Under the pieces are notes generated by a model, which saw nothing but the letters and a program-made list of their open reading frames with translations, ran no database searches and had not been told where the DNA came from. Both the position numbers and the translations under genes were made by a program. From Pigoraptor vietnamica (taxonomy: Eukaryota > Opisthokonta > Filasterea), in contig CALSCQ010001381.1 in assembly GCA_943704525.1 (NCBI GenBank), positions 1 through 64,000 on the forward strand: a DNA stretch of 64,000 nt, written 5' to 3'. Below, piece after piece: positions 30,108 to 40,479 of this stretch (position 1 is the first letter of the stretch; every line of letters begins with the position of its first letter).

Positions 30108-32986
30108 ATGTCGGCCGCACTGTGCATCTGCGCGCTCATCGCGCTGGCTGCGTCCGCGAGCGCGATGCCCCACACTTCCGTGTTTGGGCTCACCGGCACG
30201 TACTACAACAACACGGCCGCTCTCGGCACGCCCGCGCTCGTGCGCGTGGACTCTTCCGTTGACTTCGCCTTCAGCGCGTCTCCGATTGCCGGCAACGACG
30301 GCTCGTTCTTTTCCGTGGTGTGGACGGGTCGCATCGTCGCCGCCACGAGCGGAAACTTCTCCTTTGCGGTCACCACGAATGGCGCCGTCCGACTGTGGGT
30401 CGCCGATCACCTGCTCGTGGACGACAGCAAGGCCGGGTCTTCGCGCACGACGGAGGGCGTCCTTCCCGTGCCCCTCTGGGCGCTGTCGGCCGCCGAGATC
30501 CGCATCGAATGCGTGTTCTTTGATCGCGCGGCGTTGACGGACGTTCCTGCGGTGAAGGTAACGTGGGGCAACGCGACGTCCCTGGACGCCAAGCGCATCC
30601 TCACGGACGGCGCCGCGCTGTGGCCGGACTCGAGCGACGCCGAGGTTCAGCGTCGCAAGTTGTACGCCGATCTGCAGTCCGGATGGGGCACGCACGTCAA
30701 CGACAACATGCTCGCGTTTGCGCTCCTTCCAGAGGGCTTCTCGCTCGAGCTGGGCCTCTACGACACGTCGACCGGCGAGTACGTATCAAAGGCCATCGTC
30801 GGCCGCATCGGGTCTGAGCTTCAAGTGCTGCCGGGGCCGCACACGCGCAACCCTTTCTACGCCGAGGTGACGCGCGTGTCCTGGCGCGGCTTTCAGGCGC
30901 TCGTGCAGGCCAGCGCGGGCTCGACGGGCGATCTTGCAGTCACTGTGACGCCATTGTCCAACGCGAGCACGACGGTGATTGTCGTCGCCTCGCCCACCAT
31001 GGCGTTTGGGCGCGCCGGAAATATCACGGTTGACGCCACGGGCACCATGCTCGCGCGCATGCCCGGGTTCGAATCCATCCTCGTGACGACCGCGGGGACG
31101 CCGGCGACGCTCAAGAACGAGCTCCAGGGCGTTGCAGCGCCGTACATTGCCTTTGCGGCGACGTCGCCTATTGCCTTCTGCGTGCAGCCGGAGGCACAGG
31201 GAAGGAAGAATTCGCTCGCCACGTGCAATACGACGGCCGCTGCGCGCGTGGCAGAGGGTCGCCGTGCCGCGGTTGCGCTGCACGAGGCCTATGGGAACCT
31301 GAGCGACGCGTACGCGGCCATGCGCACCGTCGTTTCGTGGAATTCGGTGTATGTGCCACAGGAGGGAACGATCGTGACGCCCGTGTCGCGCGGGTGGGAC
31401 TACAGCGACGCGGGCTATGTGCTCTTCGACTGGGACACGTACTTTTGCGCCCTCATGGCCGCAATCGACGACCGCGCTCTTGCGTACGCCAACTTGATCC
31501 AGGTGCGTCCCCTTCGCTTTTTTGCAGTGTTTGGTGTTGACGTTCGCGTTCGTTCTGTTGGTGTTTGCTGTCGCTGTGCACGCGTTCGTTCTGAGAGAGG
31601 TCCAACAACGAAATTTCGTTTGTTTTTCAACGCGCAGATGACGAAAGCGCTGACTCCGTTTGGCTTTGTGCCGAACGAGCACGGCGGCGTGTCTGCCAGC
31701 TGGGACCGCACGGAACCCAGCGTGGGCGCCGTCGCACTGCTCGCCATCTACAACAAGTACGGCGACGACTGGCTCGTCGACCTCCTCTTTGACGACCTCT
31801 TCGCGTGGAACACGTGGATGTGGCAGAAGAGGCGGTGGGTAAAGCCTCTTGAGCAAGCTGGGCGCCGTTGTTGCGTGCGTACGTACCACTCAAGTGTATT
31901 AGTATGACTTTTCTTTGCCTATGTTGCTGATTGCGTGCCCTGCCACTTGCGCGCAGCACTGCGGAGGGCCTCATCCAGCTCGGCTCGGACCCGAACGTTC
32001 CCGGGAGTGCACCGGACATGGACACGATGCAGGCAGCGCGTTACGAGAGCGGGCTCGACAATTCGCCCATGTACGACGACTCGGAGGCCATCTATAACGC
32101 AACGACGCACCGCATGATGTTGGCCGACGTCGGCGCCACGTCCCTCTTCCTCACGGACTGCGAGTGCCTGCGCGAGCTGGCCGCACGCACGAACCGCCGG
32201 TCGCAAATGGCGACGATGGCCGTGCGCTTTGACTCTGTGCTCTCGGCGATGCACAGCAATTTGTGGTCGCCGTCTGCCGGGCTGTTCCTCAACATGCGCA
32301 CGAACGCGGGATCGAAGGGCAAGCTGTCGACGCGCCTCTCGCCCACGCACTTTTACCCGATGCTTGCGGGCGCGATGACTTATGCGCAGGCGGAGAGCGC
32401 GATTGAGGCGCACATGCGCAACCCGGACGAGTTTTGCCTCGGCAAATGCCCGTGAGTGTTCCTGTGTTTCGCAACGACCGCTCCCAGTCTTCCAGTGATA
32501 CTCGGGCTGCCACACACACACACACACACACGCCTTACCGAGCTGGCCCGCACCGCTTTGCATTTCCATTGGTGACCCTGTACTTTCCCTTGCACCCCTC
32601 GCAGCTACGGCCTGCCCTCCATCGCCCGCAATGACCCCGCCTTCGCCGACAACGATTACTGGCGCGGCCGCACGTGGGCGCCGATGAACTTCCTCGTCTA
32701 TCTTGGCCTCCGGCGGTATCCGGACAGCGATGCCGCCGTTTCCGCGATGGCCGACCTGCGCGACTCTGGTCTGCGCCTGCTGCTCGGAGAATGGGCCAAC
32801 GGCCACGTCCACGAGAACTACAACTCTGTCACGGGCGAGGGGTGCGACGTGCCGTCATCGGATCCCTTCTACCACTGGGGCGCGCTGCACGCGTACATTG
32901 CGCTGTGCGACGCAGGCTACATGGACCCGCTGCCGCTGCCCCTGGGCAAGCTCGCGGACAGAGGAGCGGAGCGCCGCCTCTTCTGA
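30108..32986 (+). CDS. Secreted PA14-domain GH63-type glycoside hydrolase
   Basis: Four exons: 30108-31502, 31638-31834, 31957-32451, 32605-32986; 822 aa. A signal peptide (about residues 1-20, CICALIALAASASA) precedes a PA14-like module (~26-165: GLTGTYYNN, FFSVVWTGRI, LWVADHLLVDD, VPAVKVTWG). PA14 is a beta-sandwich that often binds sugars. The C-terminal two thirds form an (alpha/alpha)6 glycosidase of the GH63/GH37-like clan: VLFDWDTYFCALMA, DNSPMYDD, NDYWRGRTWAPMNFLVYLGL, GHVHENYNSVTGEG and YHWGALHAY. Family members include ER glucosidase I and mannosylglycerate hydrolase. The absence of a membrane anchor and the PA14 module argue for a secreted or lysosomal enzyme rather than ER glucosidase I. 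Exact substrate is unknown. Many N-glycosylation-like NxT/S sites are visible. Confidence 0.87.
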
Positions 32987-33287
32987 GTCCCATTGCAGAG
33001 CTCTCCTATGGAATTGAGTCCCTTGTGTGTCGCCGTCACGTGCTGTCGGCATCGTGCGGTGTGTGTACTTTTTTTTATTGATTGCGACCATTTTTCTTTG
33101 ACGCGTGCGTTTTTTCCCTCCGCGTTTCCTCCCCTCTTCGCGCTTTAAGCGAACGTTGAGGAATGTAAAGAGCAAGCTTCTGATGCGCTTTGGTCCATGG
33201 CTCTGACAAGGGCTGCTTCCAACCGCCAACTCAAAGCGTGAAAGTTTAACGTGCAGCGGCGTGTATTGGCGTTCTCTTCTCAGTCCC
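32987..33287. other. Convergent spacer
   Basis: 3' flanks of the GH63 and SSUH2-like genes. Contains short T-runs near 33069 and 33110. Nothing else seen. Confidence 0.5.
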
Positions 33288-35955
33288 TCACAAGATATTG
33301 CAGCAGAGGCACGTGTGCGGGTAGTTGGGCGAGAAGACCGAGCGCTCGTGGCCATACACCCAGAACTCCAGTGTCTTGCCCTTGAACACATATCTGCGGA
33401 TGATCGAAGGGAAGATGTTACCCTAAGTCGAGCGTACAGACGCGAACGCATTAGGAATTGTGACGGGGGGCAAACACTCACGAGGCCTTCGAGACAGGCA
33501 CCACGCGGACTGTCTGACGCTGCTTGAGAACGCGCTCCGTCGGGAACGCCTGTAACGCACGTGGCGTATGGTCAAAGGGGAGAAACACGAACTTGCGTTC
33601 CCACACACACACATAAAAAAACGGTCGCAACACATGCGAAGACGTCACTCGCAACGGCGCCACAAACGCACCTGCGCGTGCTGGTTGACAAGGGCGGTCG
33701 AGGACGCGTCGACACGCGGAAGGAAGCCCATGATGGGGTACACCTGTGTGAAAAAAAAAAAAGATTCAATCGACGTGTGAAGTCGCACTCGAACCCGCAG
33801 ACTACAATGGGGAAGCTCGCAGCTCAGCCACAACGCAACCCAAATAAATGTTCGATGCGCACCCGCACGCCCTCCTCCTGCACGGCCACGTCGCCCTGCG
33901 CATTGGCCGTGTTCTCGCTAGGGAGACCGCTGTCGTCGACGACCGAGTCGGTCACGTGGTTCGTCCTGTTCACGTGACCGAGAGAGGGTCATTAGTGGCC
34001 ACGCAGCGGACAATGGGGAAGCGCTCATGCGCACGCGCGCAACACACACGCACACCCACCACTTCACGGTCAACTTCAGATAGACCTTGAGCATGCGGAA
34101 GCCCGAGCACAGCGTGCAGACGACGACGCGGCGGCCGTGGCAGCGGGTGCACACGCGGCGTCCCGTGCCCTTGCAGAAGAAGCACACCTCCGCGCTCGCG
34201 TGGAAGGACGTGTCGTGGTACCGCGCGCTGCTGCCGTGGTGGTGGTGGTGATGATGATGATGGTGCGCGTGAACGCCAACCTTAATGCCGCTACCGTTGC
34301 ACGAAATGCACATGTCCTGCGATCCACATTGGCGGACTCAGCGACAAAACCCCGCAGACATACGCACACGCATTGAATATGCTCAAAGGAACAGCACACA
34401 CGCCGTGCAGTCCCGGAGAAAGAACGCACCGAGCCGCGACCGAAGCACGACGGGCAGCGGACGTAGCCCTGCGCGCCGCACTTGTAGCACGGGCGCATCG
34501 ACGCAGTGTGGGGCACTTCGACGGCCACCGTGTGGTTGTTGAAGGCGGCGGGGCCTGGCACGGCGATCGACCAAATGTCGGGGACGGGTCCGTACTCGGG
34601 ACCGTCGAGAGGGCCGCCTGCACGCGACGGAAGGTTGGTGGGACGTTCATACATGGGGGGGGGGGGGGGACACCCTGCCACAACGTAACACACGCTTCCG
34701 ACACGGTGCAGTGAATCATTGCACAATAACGACAAGCGGAATTCCCACTCGTCGCACACCAACATGCGCACAACCCCCGCATGCACTCCAACACAGCACT
34801 TACCCTTGAAAGGCTCCATCGCCCACGCGACGCTGCGGTGCTCGCCCCAAGACTCAAGGCGGTACTGCGGCAACCGACCACACGTGAGCATAGAGATACA
34901 CAGAGCGCGGCTAAGCAGAACTGCGCCGACTGCTATTCGACAGGTAGTCATAGGGGTTGAACAGCCATCAACTCGTAGACAACAGCTTGAGAGGAGAGAA
35001 GGGTGGAGAGAGGGTAGAATGCATCGCGTATGTCACAACGGCACCCACGTGGAATGCGTCCGCGCTGGCAATCTGCGAGAAGACGAGCTCCTGCGCGGCG
35101 CCCTTTCCCCAGCAGCACTGCTTGTCGACGTGCGCGAGAAGCGCCTGGCGGGCCTCGTCCTCCGAGATGTTGCTGGTGCTGCGGGGACGCATGAGGGCCG
35201 TAAGGCAAACAGCCACACGCACGCATATCTATATACACATCAAAAATACCATAGCCATTCCAACTCACGTGATGCGGTAGTTGCGCTGCGGCTGCTGCAT
35301 CGGCGGGGGCTCGTACGCAGGCGGCGGCGCCGCGAAGCCTACCAAATAAAAGAACGCAGCGAACGCGCCATTATTAGATTAACACGTGTGCCAGCGCATA
35401 TTTACGATCCACAGTTGCGCAGACCACCCACCGTCCGGCGCGCTTGCGACGCCCTCAAAACCCGGCAGCTTTGGAAAGAGGTCCATGGGGGGCGCCGTGG
35501 GCTCCGCGGGAAGTTCACCCTCCGGCATCGACTGCACGGCCGGAGGAATGTCCGCCACGCCGCCGCTGGGAGACGCCGCGAGGGGCCCGCTGGGCACCGC
35601 CAGCGTCGCGCCGCTCGGGCCGCCCGTCATCGGCTGCGAAGGCGGCGCAAACTGTCCCGAGGGCGGGTACTGCTGCTGTTGTGGCGGATACCCCTGCTGG
35701 GGATACTGTTGTTGCGGAGCGAACTGGCCCGAGGGGGGGTACTGCCCAGGCGCAGCGGCATACTGCTGGGGCTGCTGGTTGAAGGAGCCGTACTGCTGGG
35801 GCGCCGCGCCTGTGGGCGGGTACTGGTAGGAGGCGGTCGCACCCGCGGGATACCCTGGCATTGACGGTTTCGCGCTGTCAGAGCACGTGGGTGTGCGCAT
35901 GCGTGTGGTTGAGTGGTGCGCGTACAAACTCACCGCCGTAAGGGTTCTTATCCAT
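33288..35955 (-). CDS. SSUH2: SSUH2-like protein with cysteine-rich zinc repeats
   Basis: SSUH2 proteins carry DnaJ-like CxxCxGxG repeats. In mammals SSUH2 is linked to tooth development, and the molecular role is poorly known. Eleven exons: 35955-35934, 35854-35432, 35338-35269, 35178-35049, 34864-34804, 34617-34430, 34316-34060, 33965-33863, 33743-33672, 33549-33482, 33393-33288; 499 aa. The N-terminal ~150 residues are Pro/Gln/Tyr/Gly-rich (MDKNPYGGYPAGATA start). Then come EDEARQALLAHVDKQCCWGK, YRLESWGEHR, DGPEYGPVPDIW and four to five CxxC pairs (CYKCGAQG, CPSCFGRG, CISCNGSG, CFFCKGTGRR, CTRCHGRR, CTLCSG). A run of ten His separates two of the pairs. The C-terminus RVLKQRQTVRVVPV...KTLEFWVYG ending LCCNIL matches the SSUH2 tail. 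Start and phases are consistent. Confidence 0.88.
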
Positions 35956-36437
35956 TGTGGCCACAGCCGAAGACGAACTGCACGTTAAAGTCAAAGTCGA
36001 GGGATGAAGTCAGAGGACAGAGTGATTTTCGGTGGAAATGGATGGATGCGTGGCTGCATTTATCAGCCACCGCCACACCCACTAAGCACCACGCCACAAA
36101 CACAACAGGGCCAAACCACAACTGCTACTCACAACACCCTCCAACTTGATGCCCACTCGCACGCGCACACTCTGCGCAGACGCAGCACAGCGCAAAAATA
36201 AAGAGCTCGAGCAAAGTTCAATGGCACTGGCACGAATCGTTGTTGTCTCGGCGTTGCTGCCCGTGGTCGCGTTTCAACAGTAACATCCGGGGTGAGGTTA
36301 ATTTCGGCAACGTAACAAAATCGTAACATGCATGTAACACAATTGTAACAGGCACGAGTTTGCAGAAAAGAACGGGGCCCGAAAAGAACAAACTGACGCA
36401 AACTGCACGTGCGCGCACGACCCGTGAGCTGCGTGCC
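35956..36437. other. Divergent spacer between SSUH2-like gene and EAPP
   Basis: 482 bp with no coding evidence. It includes repeated GTAACA/GTAACAT words near 36280-36350 (GTAACATCC, CGTAACAAAATCGTAACATG, GTAACACAATTGTAACAGG), a possible promoter element cluster for EAPP. Confidence 0.5.
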
Positions 36438-37162
36438 ATGGAGGAGGCCGAGCGTGCGTATCTCGACGGCGTGTCGTCCGGAGAGGAAGACGGGGGCGAC
36501 GCCGCGAAGGGCGATGGGGAGTTTTACGACGACGAGTATTTTGACGACACGAGCGAATCTGACGGCGACCAAGGGGCCCACCCAAGCAGAGAGCGGAAAA
36601 GAGTACCGAAGCTGACGAACGAGGAGCTCTTGTACGACCCGGAGGAGGATGATCGCGACGGCGCGTGGGTCCAGAGTAAGTTCGGAGGGGGCATTGAAGG
36701 TGAGCTTGCTCGTGTGTTGCGCATCGTGCTGACCTCCGCCATGGCGACGTCAGGGTTTGGCGTTAAGTTCTTTTGTTGTTGCCCTGCTTTCCATCGTCGC
36801 CATCTTGAAATCGCCCATCTTTCCTGTCGAGCTCGCTGTCACCCGTTTCATTGACATGTGGGTGCCAATGCCGCGTCGCAGGCGTATCCAACGACACGGA
36901 CGCGCTGCTTAGCTGCCCGTGCTGCATGACACTCCTCTGCGTGCGTTGTCAGCAACACGACCTCTACCCGACGCAATACCGCGCCGTTTTTGTGAGCAAC
37001 TGCGCCGTGGACGCCAGCGAGCGCCTTCGCACGCAGCCTACCGACGGCTCTTCCCCGGAGGTGTTCAGCCCCGTGCGGTGCAACGTATGTCGCACAGAGG
37101 TCGGCGTGCTTGATGCGGACGAAGTGTACCACTTCTTCCATGTGCTTGCTAGCGAGCCTTGA
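36438..37162 (+). CDS. EAPP: E2F-associated phosphoprotein (EAPP) homologue
   Basis: EAPP is a small nuclear zinc-binding protein that in mammals modulates E2F-dependent transcription. Two exons: 36438-36699 and 36882-37162; 180 aa. The N-terminal half is acidic (FYDDEYFDDTSESDGD) and leads into LTNEELLYDPEEDDRDGAWV, the conserved EAPP entry motif. The second exon has LLSCPCCMTLLCVRCQQHDLY, TQYRAVFVSNCAV, then PVRCNVCRTEVGVLDADEVYHFF. The two Cys pairs and the ending HFFHVLAS are family hallmarks. It lacks the long basic insert present in animal EAPP. Start ATG is in GCCATGG context. Confidence 0.92.
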
Positions 37163-37864
37163 GGTGGCTTTGCTCCGCCGGCGAAAATGCGCGCCGAGAA
37201 AACATGCGTCGGTTTGCGGCGAGTGCGGCGTGAGTGCTCGAGCGATTTCTCTGCGGATGATATGACGATGGTCAGACATGCAAACGAGCGTGGCCGGCAA
37301 GGCCGAAGGGCTCAACCGGTTGTGTGCATTGAAACACAGCGGCAATTGTGGGCGCCGTTTGACGAAAGCGATGCCGCGAGGCGTGAACCATGCGGTCGAA
37401 GGGCGGGATGTTGCATATAGACGACGCGAATTGCGTGCGGTGTGGGCGCATCCCTTTACATCTGTTCTCGACTATAAAGAGCGACGCAGGGCCATCTGGG
37501 CATGGTCTCCTGTTTCTCGGCATGCACGCTCCCGTTCGAATGTCGCAGCACTCCGCTCCCAGGATGGTTGGCGCCTGTCCTTTCCACGACGCATCACCAC
37601 ACAATCAACGCACCCACTTGCGAAACTCACAGCGCTGTATTCATGTGTTAACGCGATGCCGCCTCCTCTTGCTTCGAGAAAATCCACCACCCCCTATCTA
37701 TCTTTCACAAGCACGGACACTGACACACACGACACGCACAAGACACCACACACACACGCACAGACAAGCCGACTGAGAACATGGCTTCAGATATGCTTCA
37801 ACGACCCAAAATCCGCACTCGTTCACACCGCACTCGCGGACGGACCAATTCCTCTTGCGTCCTG
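37163..37864. other. Convergent spacer; its right part is the 3' flank of the oxygenase duplication unit
   Basis: No gene supported over 702 bp. About 37530-37864 resembles 40080-40480 (GTTCGAATGTCGCA, CAGGATGG, a cluster of ACACACG words). This shows that the tandem duplication of the oxygenase gene included its 3' flank. Confidence 0.6.
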
Positions 37865-39808
37865 TCAGTCCTCATCCATACGGTTGTCGTCGCTCCCGCC
37901 GTCCTTGCACCCGTTGTCGTCGCCAGCTGTGTTGTCGCTCCAATGCCGATTCTTCTCGTCCACCAGCACCTCGCTCACAAGCGACGCAATAATAGCGCCG
38001 CGAAAATAGACGCCCTCGTACACGTCCTCCTTGCCTTCGTTCCCGGTGTACTTGTCGTCAGGGTCGGCAATCTCCTTTACCTTCTTCAAGAGATGCCCTT
38101 TGCGTCCAGGGTCGTCCACCAGCCCGTCCTCGATAAACGGAACGTTCGAAAAAGGGTGCTGCGGCCTGACCTTCGAGTAGCCTGCCGCAAACAAAATGTC
38201 CGCGATCGTGCACGGGCGAACATCGTGGTAGTCAGGGGACTTTCCCCCATGATAATCGGGGTCATAGCCCAATTGATAGCGACGATGCAGGACGGGCATC
38301 AGCGTCAGGTGAAAGAGGCGCTCGCCCGCGTCGTCAGCCGCCTCCGACAGTGCGCGGTACAGCTCCATGTCCATTCCCTTCAGGCACAGGCAGTCGCCCG
38401 TCGCCGCAAGGGCCGCTATCGTGTAGCTGTGGTCGAGGAGAATGCCGACGCACCCCTTGTGCCTGCGCGCAATCGCCGCCGCACTCGTCCCGATGATAGA
38501 CCGCAGCNNNNNNNNNNNNNNNNNNNNNNNNNNNNNNNNNNNNNNNNNNNNNNNNNNNNNNNNNNNNNNNNNNNNNNNNNNNNNNNNNNNNNNNNNNNNN
38601 NNNNGGCAGTCGCCCGTCGCCGCAAGGGCCGCTATCGTGTAGCTGTGGTCGAGGAGAATGCCGACGCACCCCTTGTGCCTGCGCGCAATCGCCGCCGCAC
38701 TCGTCCCGATGATAGACCGCAGCGCATGCGCCGTCGCCTCGTCCGGACCGGTCGCCGTCCGTACGACGTACGTAGGGGAGTTGGAGTACCGGTTTACAAA
38801 GCGCTTCTCGAGTCGCGTCTCGCAAGGCAGCATCGCGAATGTAACGGTGACGCGGGCGCCCGAAGTCACTGGCTTCACTTCGTGCACGCAGTCCCCAAAG
38901 AACGCGCACCAGCGCACTGCCACATCGTCGCCACCCTTATTCTCCGTGACGAACGCCGCCGATCGGCCGCCGTGGCGAACCTTCAGTTCACCGCCCCTAT
39001 GACGGACCGGGAACGAGACGACAACCGTCCCAAGCATGCTCCCCGTCACGGGGGTGTCCACGTGAGGACGAAAGAACCCACCCATGCCGTACACGTTGAG
39101 ACGATAGGGCACGAGCGAGATGCCCCCCTTGCCGGAGATAAGAGCCGCCTCGATATCGCGGCGCATTTGCGCGCAAAAATCGTCCCACAGTGGGCCACCG
39201 AGGCGAAACTTGTCGGCGGTAATCTCAAAGGCCACACGCACCGACGGGTCCACGACCGTCTTCATCGTGCGGAGATCCCCAAAGGGCGCCACGCGCGCTG
39301 CGGGGCACAGTTGTGCGAGGACGTTCTCCGGTCGCAGCCTTGCCGTCCTGCTAGTATTAGTCAGCGGCACAGTGACCCACGTGTTGTCGTCGAAGACTTC
39401 CACCGAAAGTATTTCGTGGTAAAAGGACTCTCTGCCGCTGACAAAAAACCCCGTCCCCTTGCGCAGCGCACGCCATGAGAGGACGATGGCTTCAGCTGCG
39501 CCCCGCTTGCCGGTCGCAGCCATCGCGCCTATCTCGTCCACAGTCAGCGATATTTTGCCGTGGCGCCCCAATTCCGCCACGTCATCCAGCCGCTCCATCT
39601 TCTTGCTCGCGGGCTTTGCGTCGAGCCAACTTGGGACAGTGGTTGACTCGAGAGCCACGACGTACCCAAGGGGCGTGAGCTTGTAAGGCGACTTAACAAA
39701 TTTGCCGAGGGCAAGGTAGGCGGCGACGACATCGCTTAGGACGTCCGCCGCGTTACTCTCGACAACCTCTGCCTCATCGGAGCTGGTCGCGGAGGAATCG
39801 CGGTCCAT
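37865..39808 (-). CDS. 2OG-Fe(II) oxygenase (prolyl-hydroxylase-like), copy A, crossing an assembly gap
   Basis: Intronless frame from ATG at 39808 to TGA at 37865. It spans 647 codons as assembled, including 97 N and a 119-bp duplicated flank that look like an assembly artefact. The true length is probably about 575 aa. The core reads MGGFFRPHVDTP, then VRHRGGELKVRH, FFGDCVHEVKPVTSGARVTVTF. HxD and the distal His would bind iron, and Arg of GARVTVTF would bind 2-oxoglutarate, as in the 2OG-Fe(II) dioxygenase superfamily. N- and C-terminal extensions (KLTPLGYVVALE; FIEDGLVDDPGRKG; acidic C-terminus) are shared only with copy B. No signal peptide is seen. Substrate unknown. Start chosen as the first ATG, MDRDSSATSSDE, aligning with the MERGSN start of copy B. 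Confidence 0.85.
   Translation of the reverse strand: MDRDSSATSSDEAEVVESNAADVLSDVVAAYLALGKFVKSPYKLTPLGYVVALESTTVPSWLDAKPASKKMERLDDVAELGRHGKISLTVDEIGAMAATGKRGAAEAIVLSWRALRKGTGFFVSGRESFYHEILSVEVFDDNTWVTVPLTNTSRTARLRPENVLAQLCPAARVAPFGDLRTMKTVVDPSVRVAFEITADKFRLGGPLWDDFCAQMRRDIEAALISGKGGISLVPYRLNVYGMGGFFRPHVDTPVTGSMLGTVVVSFPVRHRGGELKVRHGGRSAAFVTENKGGDDVAVRWCAFFGDCVHEVKPVTSGARVTVTFAMLPCETRLEKRFVNRYSNSPTYVVRTATGPDEATAHALRSIIGTSAAAIARRHKGCVGILLDHSYTIAALAATGDCXXXXXXXXXXXXXXXXXXXXXXXXXXXXXXXXXLRSIIGTSAAAIARRHKGCVGILLDHSYTIAALAATGDCLCLKGMDMELYRALSEAADDAGERLFHLTLMPVLHRRYQLGYDPDYHGGKSPDYHDVRPCTIADILFAAGYSKVRPQHPFSNVPFIEDGLVDDPGRKGHLLKKVKEIADPDDKYTGNEGKEDVYEGVYFRGAIIASLVSEVLVDEKNRHWSDNTAGDDNGCKDGGSDDNRMDED
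38389..38723. repeat. 119-bp direct duplication flanking the N gap, probable scaffolding artefact
   Basis: 38389-38507 and 38605-38723 are the same sequence. Copy B of the gene has this segment once (about 40985-41103). The duplicate plus gap adds 216 bp, a multiple of three, so the frame stays open by chance. Confidence 0.9.
38508..38604. other. Assembly gap (97 N)
   Basis: Exactly 97 N inside copy A of the oxygenase. The 119 bp before it (38389-38507) are repeated after it (38605-38723). Confidence 0.99.
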
Positions 39809-39894
39809 TTTCGAGTTGGAAGAGCGCTTGCACTGGAGAGACGACGTCAGGTAGAGGCGAAGTTGCGTATGCGCTGCGTTGATTTTTTCTCTGA

Positions 39895-39991
<97 letters not shown>

Positions 39992-40479
39992 TGATTTGTT
40001 ACACTTGTTACACTTAATAGTGGCACACACGATGCGGCACGCCTTGAAACGGCAGCTGGCGCTTCAACCTCACGCGAATGTTCGAATGTCGCACCATTGA
40101 CGTCGCTTCCAGGATGGCGGGTGCTCACCCTCCCCACTCGTCACACTGTACCGGCCCACAATCGCCGCAAAATCGCCGCATCCACTTGCGGATTTCATTA
40201 TGCTATATTGTGCTTAATCAGTCACTGGCACGCAATTCTGGCGCCTTCCTTATTACGACTGAGAAGATCCACTTCCCTTCAACTCACACACATGCACGAG
40301 ACATACACGACAAATACGCGCACAACACGCACACTCTCGCATAGGCTAGCCTATTGAGACACTGAGGCTTCAGACCCCTGAGACTCTCGCGCTTTCGTTC
40401 CGCAGGCACTGAGGCACCGTCTCAGACACCGCCGGCACGAGTGTCCCACGAACGCACCAACTCAATTGCGTCCCATCAG
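39809..40479. other. Spacer between the tandem oxygenase copies, with long poly-T
   Basis: Contains a T tract of about 95 bp at 39898-39992 (one C near 39972), then TTTGTTACACTTG. Copy B has a shorter T/C-rich tract at the same relative place (about 42265-42295, followed by TTTGTTACACTTT). The tract is therefore part of the duplicated 5' flank. The right part is 3' flank of copy B. No gene seen. Confidence 0.7.
39898..39992 (+). repeat. Poly(T) tract, ~95 bp
   Basis: An almost pure T run about 90 bp upstream of the copy A start codon (gene on minus strand). Confidence 0.97.

Noticed and set aside
38389-38723. A biological internal repeat in the oxygenase protein
   Set aside because: Exact duplication around an N gap and its absence from copy B point to assembly, not biology.
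39898-39992. Poly-T read as the poly(A) tail of a retroposed oxygenase copy B
   Set aside because: Copy B has a T/C tract with the same following TTTGTTACACTT in its own 5' flank, so the tract belongs to the duplicated 5' flank. Both flanks are duplicated, which fits segmental tandem duplication better.
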